A stretch of 64,000 nucleotides of DNA, taken from Pseudomonas prosekii (GTDB lineage Bacteria > Pseudomonadota > Gammaproteobacteria > Pseudomonadales > Pseudomonadaceae). The position numbers and the translations under genes are program-made. Positions 1 through 9,077 of this stretch are shown here, piece after piece. Location: the NCBI RefSeq assembly GCF_900105155.1, contig NZ_LT629762.1, positions 558,001 through 622,000 on the forward strand, read 5' to 3'. Under the pieces are notes generated by a model, which was not told where the DNA came from, did no database searches, and saw only the letters and a program-made list of their open reading frames with translations. How positions within the stretch are numbered: position 1 is the first letter of the stretch; every line of letters begins with the position of its first letter.

Positions 1-1
1 C

Positions 2-652
2 GCGCGCAGCCATCCCGACTTGTTGTTCCAACAAGTGATCCTGCGTTCCGATTACCTGTTCATCGGCGCCCTGCTCGGCAGCACCGCGCTGGGGCATTAC
101 GCGATGGCCAGCGCCGCCGCCGAACTGCTGCTGATCGTCCCGGAAGCGGTGACCACGCCACTGATGAAACGCCTGTTGCAGCAAGAGGCCGGGATCGAAA
201 AAGTCACGCCACTGGCGCTGCGCCTGACCGCGACGGTGATGCTCGGCGCGTGCCTGAGCATGGCGGTGATTGGCGAATGGCTGATCGTCACGTTGTTCGG
301 CGCCGCCTATCAACCGGCGTATCCGGCGTTGCTGGCGCTGCTGCCGGGGCTGTTCGGCTTGTGCTACGCGAGCATCCTGCGCCTCGACCTGCTGGGCAAA
401 AATCGTCCCGGCACGATCTCGCTGATGATGGGCCTGGGTGCGGTGCTCAACCTCGCGCTGAACCTGCTGTTGATCCCGACTTACGGCATCGTCGGCGCCG
501 CTGCTGCTTCATCCGTCGCCTACCTGGCGGTGACTGTGGCGATGCTGGTGCTGTATTGCCGCTTGAGCGGCGTGCCGGTCTGGCAAACCCTGATTATTCT
601 GCCCAGCGACATCACGCCGATGCTGCTGATGCTGCAACGGAAATCGGCATGA
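2..652 (+). CDS. Polysaccharide flippase (MATE/Wzx-like), 3' part only
   Basis: The open frame runs in from the left edge, so only the last 216 codons are present. The fragment is dominated by hydrophobic helices with a membrane transporter pattern: DYLFIGALLGSTALGHYAMA, then helices around residues 75-95, 100-120, 135-150 and 160-185. This layout fits the C-terminal half of an oligosaccharide flippase of the MOP superfamily, which moves lipid-linked glycans across the inner membrane. Its stop overlaps the start of the next gene (ATGA), so the two are translationally coupled. The surface-carbohydrate enzymes downstream support a role in exopolysaccharide or O-antigen export. The true start is outside the window and the exact subfamily is not determined. 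Confidence 0.8.
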   Translation, partial: ARSHPDLLFQQVILRSDYLFIGALLGSTALGHYAMASAAAELLLIVPEAVTTPLMKRLLQQEAGIEKVTPLALRLTATVMLGACLSMAVIGEWLIVTLFGAAYQPAYPALLALLPGLFGLCYASILRLDLLGKNRPGTISLMMGLGAVLNLALNLLLIPTYGIVGAAAASSVAYLAVTVAMLVLYCRLSGVPVWQTLIILPSDITPMLLMLQRKSA

Positions 653-2604
653 AATCCGTCGCCCGACGGTTGCCGCGCAGACTGGCGCGCGGGCTGACGC
701 TCGGGCTGCTGCTCGGCTGGGCGCTGGGCTCTCACGCGGCGCCGATGCATTGGGGCGAGATTCGTGACGGCAGTCTGTACCTGCAAGCCAATCGCCCTGA
801 CACGGTGACCGTACGCTGGGCGCCGGCGTGGCAGGCCGACGCCAATGAAGAACGGATTTATCTGATTGACGGCCAAGGCAAACTGCAGGGCGAACGCCTG
901 ATCGCCGCGACCGAATCGCGCGGCAAGCAGAGCTGGCCGTTGCTGCCCGGCGCGGCGAGTTATCGACTGGAAATTCCCGGCTACAGCTTCCGCCACTACA
1001 AGGTCGAACACGACGACAGCACAGTCGCGCTATTCGCCCCGGCCAAGGTGCATTTCAGCGCCGAAACCCATGACGGCACCGAGTTGTATTTCAAAGTCGC
1101 GCCGGGAGAACGCGCGGTGCTTGCCGGCAAGTTCCATGGCGGCGTCAGCACCCTGCAAGCGCAACGGCTGAGCGACAAACTGCAATTGCTGCTGCCGCTC
1201 AAACCGTATCGCGCTTATTGGCAATTCGATGAGGTTGAACTGCCGGTGGCTGTGACCGAACAAGTCTGGCGCCTGCGGTTACGCGGCAGCGGCAAAGCGG
1301 CGTTCTGGCTCGACGGCACGGCTAATCTGTTCGCGCAAAATCCGCAGCAACTCAAGCCGCTGCGCGAGGACGCTGGCCAGACCCAATTGACCTTGCACAA
1401 CGAGCTGCTCGGGCCGACGCCGAACCTGGGTGTCGCCCTGCCCTACGTGATGCCGCCGCCGTCGAGTTTTGCCGTGCTCGATGCGCTCAAGGCACGCTCG
1501 GCGAGCTACTACAGCTTTGTCGACGTCACTCAGAAACAACCGAAATACGAGAACAAATTTCGCCAGCTCTATCAGCAGCGTTTTGGCATAACCCACGACA
1601 TCACGTTGCTCGCCGGCAGCCAACGCCAGGCCGATTTGCGCGCCGACACCATGAGCAATGCCGGCCTCGACGCCTGGCTCGCCGCCACCCGCGCGCTCGG
1701 CGGCAAAGGCACGCATTACATCGGTTTCGCCGACGAGCCGAACCTCAATTACCCGGACTACGCCAGCTACCAAAGCATCTTCAACAGCATGGCCAAACAA
1801 GTGCGAAGCAACCCGGCCAACGCCAAGGCTGGCGTGCGCATCGCCATGCCGGCCACCTCGCGGCTGGTCAACGGGCCGTTCGCCGACAACGCGGCGGACA
1901 AGCGTGGCATCGACTGGGCGAAACGCCTGCTCGCCGAATCCGCCGATCAGGTCGATGCGCTGGCGTGGCACGAATGGATGATTCGCGATTTGCTCGCCAC
2001 CCGGGTCTACCGCGACAGCGTGCGCCGCGCCGCCGACCTCGTCGGGCTCGACGCCAAGGGCCGGCCGCGCAAGGCGTTGCTGCTCGATCAGACCAACATG
2101 TCCAGCGGCTCCAGCCTCAGCCCTTACGATCAGGAAACCCATTACGCCTCGCTGTGGTGGGCGTCGGTGGTGATCAATTCATCGCAGGACGGCTTGCTGG
2201 AAATGCTCAATTTTTTCCAGGCCGCCGACGAGCCGAACTACCCCAAGGGCATGTTCAAAGTCATCAATGACAACCAGTTCGTGATGAAACCGGTCGGCTG
2301 GGCGCAGCAGTTTATTCAGGAACATTGGTTGCACAGCGTGATGCGCCTGGAGAACAGCGCGTTTGAAGTCGATGCGTTGGCGATGGCCAGCGAACTGCAA
2401 CGCAGCGTGCTCGGCGTCAACAAAGCCAAGCGTCTGCAGCGGGTCAGCCTGGCCGGGGCGAAGTGCCCGTTGGCCAACGGTTCGCTGCGCTATTTCGGCG
2501 CCGATAACCGCAGCCGCGACGCACCGTTCAGCTGTGATAACGGTCGCCTCAGTTTCGATTTGCCGGGTGAAACCCTGTTCGCGCTGAGCTGGAGCGCCCA
2601 ATGA
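649..2604 (+). CDS. Secreted glycoside hydrolase-like protein of polysaccharide locus
   Basis: 651 residues from the ATG at 649; a longer in-frame extension upstream lies inside the flippase gene and is rejected. The N-terminus is a long signal peptide (arginine-rich, then LTLGLLLGWALGSHAAP). Residues 25-240 look like beta-rich carbohydrate-binding modules. Residues 255-560 resemble a TIM-barrel glycosidase of clan GH-A: the GFADEPNLNY motif has the position of the acid/base Glu-Pro, but the usual Asn before Glu is Asp. The product is probably periplasmic and may trim or hydrolyse the polymer exported by this locus, as PslG does in the Psl system. That function is inferred from context and from a weak motif match. 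Confidence 0.55.
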   Translation: MKSVARRLPRRLARGLTLGLLLGWALGSHAAPMHWGEIRDGSLYLQANRPDTVTVRWAPAWQADANEERIYLIDGQGKLQGERLIAATESRGKQSWPLLPGAASYRLEIPGYSFRHYKVEHDDSTVALFAPAKVHFSAETHDGTELYFKVAPGERAVLAGKFHGGVSTLQAQRLSDKLQLLLPLKPYRAYWQFDEVELPVAVTEQVWRLRLRGSGKAAFWLDGTANLFAQNPQQLKPLREDAGQTQLTLHNELLGPTPNLGVALPYVMPPPSSFAVLDALKARSASYYSFVDVTQKQPKYENKFRQLYQQRFGITHDITLLAGSQRQADLRADTMSNAGLDAWLAATRALGGKGTHYIGFADEPNLNYPDYASYQSIFNSMAKQVRSNPANAKAGVRIAMPATSRLVNGPFADNAADKRGIDWAKRLLAESADQVDALAWHEWMIRDLLATRVYRDSVRRAADLVGLDAKGRPRKALLLDQTNMSSGSSLSPYDQETHYASLWWASVVINSSQDGLLEMLNFFQAADEPNYPKGMFKVINDNQFVMKPVGWAQQFIQEHWLHSVMRLENSAFEVDALAMASELQRSVLGVNKAKRLQRVSLAGAKCPLANGSLRYFGADNRSRDAPFSCDNGRLSFDLPGETLFALSWSAQ

Positions 2605-2690
2605 GTAGTTGTCGATTGAATTGCCGCGCCGGTCTTGCGCCGCGCGACGCATTACTCCACCCACGGACCATCCCGTCAGGAGTTCAGCAC

Positions 2691-3380
2691 ATGGGTATTT
2701 TTCGCAAACTCAGCGAGCACATCAAACAAAAAGGCCTGCGCGCCACCCTTGCCAAGATCTGGAAGCACTTCTTTTTTGCCCACCAGGAGCTGCTATGGAT
2801 GGAGCGCGATCTGGTGACCCCAGTGCCGCCGCACAAGCTGCGACCCTACGCGCCGCTGCGCCTGGAGACGATTACGCCGCACAACACGCTGGCCTTCAGC
2901 AAACACTTCGGCGACCGCGTCGGCACCATGGCCGAACTGGCCGCCGAGGGTCACACCGGGCACATGTACCTCAATGAACAGGGCGAAGCGGTCGCCTTCA
3001 TCTGGGGCAGCAAGGTCAATTACCACGACCGCCATTATTACGGTTGCTGGTTCCCGGTGCGCCCCGGCGAGTTTTTCGAGTTCGGCGGCGAGCAGATTCG
3101 CGCCTATTGGGGCACGACGCTGTCGGTCGATCTGCAACTGAATCTGTGGCAAGCCATGGCCGCTCAGGGCTGCAACAAAGTCGTCGACGTCTGCGAGTAC
3201 CAGAACATTCCCGCCCTCAAATTGCACATTCGCATGGGCTACAAGGAGCAAGGTCGAATCATGAACGTCTATACATTGTTTGGCCGCTGGCGCTTCTACC
3301 GGGAAACGACCTATAGCGGTTCGCGCCTGGATGCCTTGCGCAAACCGGCGTCCGCCGCTGTCACCGCGTCGGCGGCCTGA
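2691..3380 (+). CDS. GNAT-like N-acyltransferase, copy 1
   Basis: 229 residues. The start at 2691 is chosen because AGGAG lies just upstream and because it aligns with the start of the paralogue at 5469; an ATG at 2601 overlapping the previous stop is in frame but would add 30 residues absent from the paralogue. The N-terminal 35 residues are basic and helical (IKQKGLRATLAKIWKHFFF). The rest has a GNAT-like end, with NIPALKLHIRMGYKEQGR matching the usual N-x-A-x-x-l-y-x-x-x-G-Y/F motif. The substrate is unknown; its place beside a flippase and a deacetylase suggests modification of a surface glycan or a lipid-linked precursor. Confidence 0.65.
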   Translation: MGIFRKLSEHIKQKGLRATLAKIWKHFFFAHQELLWMERDLVTPVPPHKLRPYAPLRLETITPHNTLAFSKHFGDRVGTMAELAAEGHTGHMYLNEQGEAVAFIWGSKVNYHDRHYYGCWFPVRPGEFFEFGGEQIRAYWGTTLSVDLQLNLWQAMAAQGCNKVVDVCEYQNIPALKLHIRMGYKEQGRIMNVYTLFGRWRFYRETTYSGSRLDALRKPASAAVTASAA

Positions 3381-3383
3381 CCG

Positions 3384-4589
3384 ATGGCGGCGCGATTCGA
3401 ATGGCGCACTTCGCTGTGCGCCGCGGACTTTCCGGCAGCGGCTTACGAGGCGTTGCGTCTGCGTGTGACCGACCACACGCCGTTCAACACCCTGGCCTGG
3501 CTGGGCGCCGCCGAAAAGGTCCTCAACCCCGGCGAGCAATTGCACGTGCTGCTCGGCTGGCAGGGCGATGAATTGGCGCTGTGCCTGCCGTTGGTGACCA
3601 CCCGCGAACGCTTCGGCGGTCTGTCGTTTCGGGTGGTGCATCACCTCGGCTACCCGCTGACTGATCGTCTGGCGCTGCTCGCCTGCCTCGATGCCGAGAG
3701 CATCCGCAAAGCGCTGATCGTGATCCGTCGCCGCTTGCCCTACGCATTGCTGCAACTTAACGAGCTGTCCGAACCGACCGGCGAAGAAAGTGCCCTGACG
3801 GTGTGGATGGCGCACAGCTCCACCGGAGAACGGCGCCTGAGTTGCAAGGTGCCGGTGCACCTGATCAGTGAAGCGGATCGCCAGGAAGTGTCCGGCGATC
3901 CGCGCTACAAACTGCGCCGCGCGCGCAAGCGTATCGCTGCGTGCGGCGCTGAAGTGCGGCGCATCACCCCGGACGCTTTGACCATGGGCCCGCTGTTGCA
4001 GGCCATCAGCGAAGTCGAAGCGGTGAGTTGGAAAGGAGATGAGGGCGTGGGCATTTTCGCCGACGACCGCCATCGCCAATGGATGAATCGCGCCTTCACC
4101 GCCCTCGCCGCCCAAGGTCTGGTGCGTGTGGTGGTGCTGGAACTCGACGGCCGCTGCATCAGCTATCGCCTCGGTTTGCTCGAGCAGGGTCGGCTGTACG
4201 ACTACAACCTCGCGTTCCTGCCGCAATACGCTGATCTGGGCAGCGGCCGGGTCTTGCTCGAAGAGTGGATTCGCTGGGGCCTGGACGACAATTGGCGCTG
4301 GATCGATGCCTCGCGCGTCAGCCTGGAAAACTCCAGTCATCAACTCCACGAGCGCATGACCGGGCAACTCGAACACTGGCGCTGGAGTTTCTATTCCTGG
4401 CGCCCGAGCGGCCTCGTGTTGGGGCTGGCGTTGCGCGTCTGGCAGCAGCTGAAACCGACCTTGCACAAATGGCGGGCGAAACGTGCGGCAGCCGCTGTGG
4501 TGACCACACCTGCGGTGGCCAAGCCTGCGGCGATTATCGAGAAACCAATGGAGGGCGAGCATGCCTCAGCAAGTCATAGTCAACGCTGA
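3384..4589 (+). CDS. CelD/FemAB-like GNAT acyltransferase
   Basis: 401 residues, beginning three bases after the previous stop. It looks like a BioF2/CelD-type protein: two tandem GNAT folds with a central basic stretch (DPRYKLRRARKRIAACG, about residues 170-190) followed by the acetyl-transfer half containing LVRVVVLELDGRCISYRLGL and LGSGRVLLEEWIRWGLD. Proteins of this type occur in exopolysaccharide and cellulose clusters and transfer acyl or aminoacyl groups. The C-terminal 50 residues are basic and Ala/Lys-rich, probably disordered. The last 29 bases overlap the next gene, indicating tight coupling. The acceptor is not known. Confidence 0.6.
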   Translation: MAARFEWRTSLCAADFPAAAYEALRLRVTDHTPFNTLAWLGAAEKVLNPGEQLHVLLGWQGDELALCLPLVTTRERFGGLSFRVVHHLGYPLTDRLALLACLDAESIRKALIVIRRRLPYALLQLNELSEPTGEESALTVWMAHSSTGERRLSCKVPVHLISEADRQEVSGDPRYKLRRARKRIAACGAEVRRITPDALTMGPLLQAISEVEAVSWKGDEGVGIFADDRHRQWMNRAFTALAAQGLVRVVVLELDGRCISYRLGLLEQGRLYDYNLAFLPQYADLGSGRVLLEEWIRWGLDDNWRWIDASRVSLENSSHQLHERMTGQLEHWRWSFYSWRPSGLVLGLALRVWQQLKPTLHKWRAKRAAAAVVTTPAVAKPAAIIEKPMEGEHASASHSQR

Positions 4590-5352
4590 CGATTTCGGCC
4601 TCAGCCCGTGCGAAAACGCGGTGATTCTCGGCGCGTTTCAGGCCGGGGTCATCAGTTCGGCGACAGCCATGGCCAACATGCCGGCATTCGAAGCTGCGTG
4701 CCAGATGGCCCAGCACCCGCTGCTCAAGGGACGCATCGGCCTGCATTTCAACCTGACGTATGGCCGGCCGTTGAGCCAGAGCATTCGCGCGCGCCCAACG
4801 TTTTGCGACAGCCAGGGCGGGTTTGATCTGAACCTGCGGCGCCACAGCTTCTGGCTCAGTCGCGAGGACCGCGCGGCGGTGTTGGAGGAACTGCAAGCTC
4901 AATGGCAGCGCTGCGTCGACCGCGACATGCGCCCCAGCCACATCGATTCGCACCAGCACGTGCACAACATCTGGCCGATTGGCGAGATCGTCGCGCGGTT
5001 CGCCGCGAGTCAAGGGGTGGCGGTGCGCCTGGCGCGAAATCTGGGGCAAAACCTGAGTTTGCCGAAGCGGGTATTCAAGGGTTTGCTCAATCGTCGTTTG
5101 CACAGTTTGGCCGGTGCCTCGGCGGACTATGTATGCACGCCCGTGGACCTGCGAAATCAGCCGATGCCGACTGACGGCCTGCTGGAAATCGTCGCTCATC
5201 CGAACCAGTTGGGCGCCGATTTTGGTGACGCCTATTTGAACCCCGGGGAGTCGTTGACGCAGGTGCTAGAGCGGCGCCTTGCGGGTATCGAGCGGGTGTC
5301 GTACGGCGTGTTTCATCGGGACCTGGCCACCCGGACTGCAGTACTGGAATGA
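4561..5352 (+). CDS. ChbG/HpnK (YdjC) family carbohydrate deacetylase
   Basis: 263 residues. The start motif VIVNADDFGLSPCEN carries the Asp-Asp metal ligand pair of the YdjC family; GLHFNLTYGRPL and SHIDSHQHVHNIWP provide the histidine ligands. Family members remove N-acetyl groups from amino-sugar oligosaccharides or lipid-linked sugars (ChbG, HpnK). The size fits the family. It overlaps the CelD-like gene upstream by 29 bases, so deacetylation and re-acylation of the same glycan is an attractive reading, but this is inference. No secretion signal is visible, so it probably acts in the cytoplasm. Confidence 0.8.
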   Translation: MPQQVIVNADDFGLSPCENAVILGAFQAGVISSATAMANMPAFEAACQMAQHPLLKGRIGLHFNLTYGRPLSQSIRARPTFCDSQGGFDLNLRRHSFWLSREDRAAVLEELQAQWQRCVDRDMRPSHIDSHQHVHNIWPIGEIVARFAASQGVAVRLARNLGQNLSLPKRVFKGLLNRRLHSLAGASADYVCTPVDLRNQPMPTDGLLEIVAHPNQLGADFGDAYLNPGESLTQVLERRLAGIERVSYGVFHRDLATRTAVLE

Positions 5353-5468
5353 GCAACATAAGTTGCAACATATTCAAAGCTGGCGTTTTGATATGAACCG
5401 ACAGCCTTGATCTATACCCATAAAAAGAACCACCACACCACACCCTGGCTTCGGCCACGGAGGGCTCC

Positions 5469-6161
5469 ATGAACGTCATCGAAAAGCTTCGCGAACGCAT
5501 CAGGCAAAAGGGCTTGGGCAACCTCTTCAAGGCATTCTGGAAGCGCTATGTGTTCTTCCATTGGGAGCTGTTGTGGATGGAACGTGACCTGGTCAGCCCG
5601 GTGCCGCCGCACAAACTGCGGCCCTATTCCGGTTTGCGCAAGGTCGACATCACACCGGAAAACGCGACGGCGTTCGCCAAGCATTTTGGCGACCGCGTCG
5701 GGACCATGGCGGAACTCGCCGCCGAGGGCCACACCGGGCACATGTACCTCGACGAGCAGGACGATGCGGTCGGCTTCATTTGGGCCAGCACCCGCAACTA
5801 CCACGACCGCCACTATTACGGTTGCTGGTTTCCGGTGAAACCGGGCGAGTTCTTCGAATTCGGCGGCGAAATGATCCGCACCTACTTCGGCACCAGCCTG
5901 TCGGTGGACGTGCAGATTGCGTTGTGGGAAACGATGGCGGCGCAAGGTTGCAACAAAGTGGTGGACGTGTGCGAAACCCACAACATTCCAGCGCTGAAAT
6001 TGCACATCCGCATGGGCTATCAAGAACAAGGTCGGGTGACCCACGTCTACGGCTTTTTCGGCGGGCGCTGGCGCTTCTTCCGCGAAACCCGCTACCAAGG
6101 CTCGCGCCTCGACCCACTGCGCAAACCGGGCCGGCCAGTGGTGGTATCGGCGGCTGTTTAA
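5469..6161 (+). CDS. GNAT-like N-acyltransferase, copy 2
   Basis: 230 residues, a close paralogue of the protein at 2691-3380: most of the protein can be aligned without gaps, including ELLWMERDL, VPPHKLRPY, FGDRVGTMAELAAEGHTGHM and NIPALKLHIRMGY. The start follows AGGGCTCC just upstream. It lies 116 bases after the deacetylase gene and may have its own promoter. The two copies flank the CelD-like and ChbG genes, which suggests a duplication with different substrates or expression. The function is not assigned beyond the acyltransferase fold. Confidence 0.65.
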   Translation: MNVIEKLRERIRQKGLGNLFKAFWKRYVFFHWELLWMERDLVSPVPPHKLRPYSGLRKVDITPENATAFAKHFGDRVGTMAELAAEGHTGHMYLDEQDDAVGFIWASTRNYHDRHYYGCWFPVKPGEFFEFGGEMIRTYFGTSLSVDVQIALWETMAAQGCNKVVDVCETHNIPALKLHIRMGYQEQGRVTHVYGFFGGRWRFFRETRYQGSRLDPLRKPGRPVVVSAAV

Positions 6162-6217
6162 GGGGTGGTAATTAAGGGTAGGTAAATGCTTGAGAGGGGG
6201 GGATGGCGCTTGGCGCC

Positions 6218-6310
6218 ATCGCGAGCAAGCTCGCTCCCACAGGGGATTTGTATTGGTCACTGATTACGTGTGCGCAACAAATCACCTGTGGGAGCGAGCT
6301 TGCTCGCGAT
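6218..6310. repeat. REPIN (inverted pair of REP sequences)
   Basis: Left arm ATCGCGAGCAAGCTCGCTCC at 6218 continues to CACAGGG; the reverse complement occupies 6285-6310. This is the common fluorescens-group REP type and lies between the convergent GNAT and yeeN genes. Confidence 0.9.
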
Positions 6311-6333
6311 AGCAGTCTCACTGCGAAAGCAGA

Positions 6334-7041
6334 TTAACCCGCCAAACCGACGAACATGTCCTGCACGTCATCGTGGTTATCGAGGCCTTCGAGGAAGGCT
6401 TCGACTTCAGCCATTTGCTCATCGCTCAAACCGCTGACCGGGTTTTTCGGCTGGTAGCCCAACTTCGCCGCCAACACGGTAAAACCCTGCTCTGGCAAGG
6501 CTTTCTGCACGGCATCAAGGTCCGCAGGCTCGGTCAGGAACAGGGTCGTGCCCTCTTCTTCGCCCGGCTCGAAATCCTGTGCGCCGGCCTCGATGGCGGC
6601 CATTTCCGGATCGGCGTCAGGGCTGTCCGGGGACGCCTCGATCATGCCGACATGGTTGAAATCCCAGGCGACCGAACCGGAAGCACCCAATTGGCCCTTG
6701 CGGAACGCGACGCGGATTTCCGCGACGGTGCGGTTGATGTTGTCGGTCACGCATTCCACGATCAGCGGCACCTGATGCGGGGCGAAGCCTTCATAGGTCA
6801 CGCGATGGTATTGCACGGTTTCGCCCAACAGGCCCGCGCCTTTCTTGATCGCGCGGTCGAGGGTTTCTTTCGGCATCGAAGCCTTCTTGGCCTGCTCAAC
6901 AACCAGACGCAAGTGGGCGTTGGTGGTGACATCGGCGCCGTTACGCGCAGCAATGGTGATTTCTTTCACCAATTTGCCGAAGATCTTGCCTTTGGCATTG
7001 GATGCCGCTTCTTTGTGTTTAACCTTCCACTGTGCGCCCAT
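6334..7041 (-). CDS. yeeN: YebC/PmpR-family transcriptional regulator, YeeN subgroup
   Basis: 235 residues. The start [20 protein letters not shown] is the YeeN-type variant of the YebC family opening (other members begin MAGHSKW). The middle has the family sequence ERAIKKG-like [12 protein letters not shown] and [16 protein letters not shown], and the C-terminal region has an acidic loop (DFEPGEEEG). YebC-family proteins bind DNA or act on ribosomes stalled on proline-rich sequences; the role of the YeeN branch is not settled. The ATG is preceded by GAGTGAG. The gene stands alone and converges on the polysaccharide locus across a REPIN. Confidence 0.88.
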   Translation of the reverse strand: MGAQWKVKHKEAASNAKGKIFGKLVKEITIAARNGADVTTNAHLRLVVEQAKKASMPKETLDRAIKKGAGLLGETVQYHRVTYEGFAPHQVPLIVECVTDNINRTVAEIRVAFRKGQLGASGSVAWDFNHVGMIEASPDSPDADPEMAAIEAGAQDFEPGEEEGTTLFLTEPADLDAVQKALPEQGFTVLAAKLGYQPKNPVSGLSDEQMAEVEAFLEGLDNHDDVQDMFVGLAG

Positions 7042-7255
7042 TACTCACTCTCTTGATCTGTGGCGCCGAGACATCTATTGGCCGACGCATGGCGGCAAGT
7101 TTATACGGCCTAAAGTCGGCAATCGACCAAAAATTCCATGCTGTTTAGCCAAGCCGCGTCGACTTATTCAACAGTGCTTGTAGGGCAAATCTGAAAAGTC
7201 GCTTTGCAGGGTCTATTCCTGCGCGCGGTTACGTACCCTCTGCGCCCCGTAATCC

Positions 7256-8671
7256 ATGGCAGAAGCGCACTCGATGCACAACGACAAGGAAAGTCCCTTC
7301 ACCCTGACGCTGGTCGAGGATGATTTGAGTTGGCAAGTGTTGCAGTTCAGCGGCCACGAAGCCCTCAACCAGCCTTACCGCTTCGACATCGAAGTGATCG
7401 GCCTCGCCCCGGCGATGAACCTCGACCGTGTGTTGCAGCAACCGGCCTATTTGAGCCTGGGCGATGGCCAGGGTTTTCATGGCGTGGTGCACAGCGCCAG
7501 TCGCGAGCAGCGCGGCGCGCAGCGCATCGGTTACCGACAGGTCCTAGTGCCGAACCTGCAACGGCTCGAGCAACCACGCAAGCGACGGGTATTTCAGCAG
7601 CTCGACGTGCCAGCGATTGTTCGCCAATTGCTCTCGGAACACGCCCTGCCCGAGGACAGCTATCGCCTCGAACTGAATACCGGGCACTACCCCGTGCGGC
7701 CGTTTTGCATTCAGTACGAGGAAAGTGACCTGGCGTTGCTGCAACGGCTCTGCGAGGAGGAAGGCATTCACTATCACTTCGAACACAGCATCGCCGGGCA
7801 TGTCGTGGTGTTCGCCGATGACAGTTCGAGTTTTCCTCAAGCGCCGGTGATCACGCCGTTTCATGGCGACGCTTTTGATGAACCGTCATTTGTTGCAATC
7901 CGCGAAATGTTCCAGCGCCTGGATTCGCCGCCGATTCCACCGCTGCCTGGCGCCAATGATCGGGGCATGCAGGTGCTCAGCGCTGACGCGGCCAATCATC
8001 CGCCGAGCGAAAAACCCAGACTGATCGGGCATCCCGGCGCCGGGCAAATGCACAGCGAACAACGCAGCCGCCGAACATTGCAGCAGTTGCGCTGCCAGCA
8101 TCGGCAAATGCATGGCAAAAGCGATCAGACCGCGCTGCTCAGCGGCCGTGTCGTGCAGGTCGAACAACATCCGCTGGCGAGTTTCAATGATCAATGGCTG
8201 CTCACCGAGGTTCGCCATCAAGGTCGGCAGTCGTCGATTCTGGCGCGGGACAGTGCCTCGCGGCCGGCAGGTTATTGCAATGAGTTCAGCGCGATTGTCT
8301 GGTCAAGTGTGTTCAGGCCAGCGTTGAAACAACCGCGGCCGATTATCCCCGGCTATCAACCGGGGCGCGTGATGGGCGTGCCGGGGCAAGCGCCGACGCT
8401 GGATGAATTGGGACGAATTGAGGTCAGCCTGTGGCCGGAATCGGCGGCGCAGCTTTCGCAGGGAATATGGTTGCCGGTGGCGCTGGGCGCGGCCGGCATG
8501 CCGCTGGCCGGCAGCGAGGTGTACGTGAGTTTTCTCGACAGCGACCCGGATCGGCCGATTGTCTGCGCAGAGGTTAATCCGCAGAAACGCCGAAAACCGC
8601 CGGCAGCAACACCGCGTGGCGATACGCGGCTGCTGCTGGATTGGTTGGTCAATTGTCCGGATAACCCTTGA
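7256..8671 (+). CDS. Short VgrG-like type VI secretion spike protein
   Basis: 471 residues. Residues 10-340 match the gp27-like half of VgrG (TLVEDDLSWQVLQFSGHEAL, PYRFDIEVI, FCIQYEESDLALLQRLCEEE, GIHYHFEH). Residues about 360-445 match the gp5 OB-fold (PGYQPGRVMGVPGQAPTLDELGRIEVSL, GSEVYVSFLDSDPDRPIVC; both abridged). The protein then stops: the usual beta-helical needle and any effector extension are absent, so it is 150-200 residues shorter than a typical VgrG. No other T6SS gene, PAAR or effector adjoins it. Codon 7 (position 7274) is an alternative start with a better AGAAG upstream. It may be a spike variant or a decayed orphan. Confidence 0.8.
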   Translation: MAEAHSMHNDKESPFTLTLVEDDLSWQVLQFSGHEALNQPYRFDIEVIGLAPAMNLDRVLQQPAYLSLGDGQGFHGVVHSASREQRGAQRIGYRQVLVPNLQRLEQPRKRRVFQQLDVPAIVRQLLSEHALPEDSYRLELNTGHYPVRPFCIQYEESDLALLQRLCEEEGIHYHFEHSIAGHVVVFADDSSSFPQAPVITPFHGDAFDEPSFVAIREMFQRLDSPPIPPLPGANDRGMQVLSADAANHPPSEKPRLIGHPGAGQMHSEQRSRRTLQQLRCQHRQMHGKSDQTALLSGRVVQVEQHPLASFNDQWLLTEVRHQGRQSSILARDSASRPAGYCNEFSAIVWSSVFRPALKQPRPIIPGYQPGRVMGVPGQAPTLDELGRIEVSLWPESAAQLSQGIWLPVALGAAGMPLAGSEVYVSFLDSDPDRPIVCAEVNPQKRRKPPAATPRGDTRLLLDWLVNCPDNP

Positions 8672-8704
8672 GAACTGAGTGCCGAAGGTCGCGGCAAGGT
8701 CCGC

Positions 8705-8805
8705 CCTTGTGGCGAGGGGGCTTGCCCCCGTTGGACGGCGCAGCGAGCCTGGAAAAGCGACGGTTGCTGCGCGACCGAACGGGGGCAAGCCCCCTCGCCA
8801 CAGGG
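8705..8805. repeat. REPIN, GGGGGCTTGCCCCC type
   Basis: Arms CCTTGTGGCGAGGGGGCTTG at 8705 and its complement ending at 8805. It is a different REP subtype from the one at 6218 and sits just downstream of the VgrG gene. Confidence 0.9.
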
Positions 8806-8830
8806 TTATGTGTCTGATCTACAGAGTTGC

Positions 8831-8968
8831 TCAGCCCTTGTCAGCCTTGCCCGCCGCTGCCGCGAACTTCGCCAGGCGCACGTCGAGATGCCTTGGCCGG
8901 CGTCCGTGATCCTCGGCGCGTTCCTTGCGGCGGATGGTGCGCGAGAGTTTGGTGTAGGCAGGTCTGGC
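8831..8968 (-). pseudogene. 3' remnant of an unidentified gene
   Basis: About 45 codons on the minus strand read YTKLSRTIRRKERAEDHGRR and then PRHLDVRLAKFAAAAGKADKG before a stop. The composition is basic and coding-like and there is no start codon before the flanking REPIN at 8972-9062. This looks like the C-terminal tail of a gene whose front part was lost, with the REPIN at the break. The family is not recognised. An in-frame extension into the REPIN exists but only encodes REP sequence. Confidence 0.3.
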
Positions 8969-8971
8969 CCC

Positions 8972-9062
8972 ATCGCGGGCAAGCCTCGCTCCCACAGGTT
9001 TTGTGTCGTGCACCAAATGTGTGTCTGGCATAAATCCCTGTGGGAGCATGGCTTGCCCGCGA
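8972..9062. repeat. REPIN
   Basis: Arms ATCGCGGGCAAGCCTCGCTC at 8972 and the complementary GTGGGAGCATGGCTTGCCCG ending at 9062, with one or two mismatches. It lies between the gene remnant and the 3' end of the LysR gene. Confidence 0.85.
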
Positions 9063-9077
9063 GGGTCGCGCCTCGGT

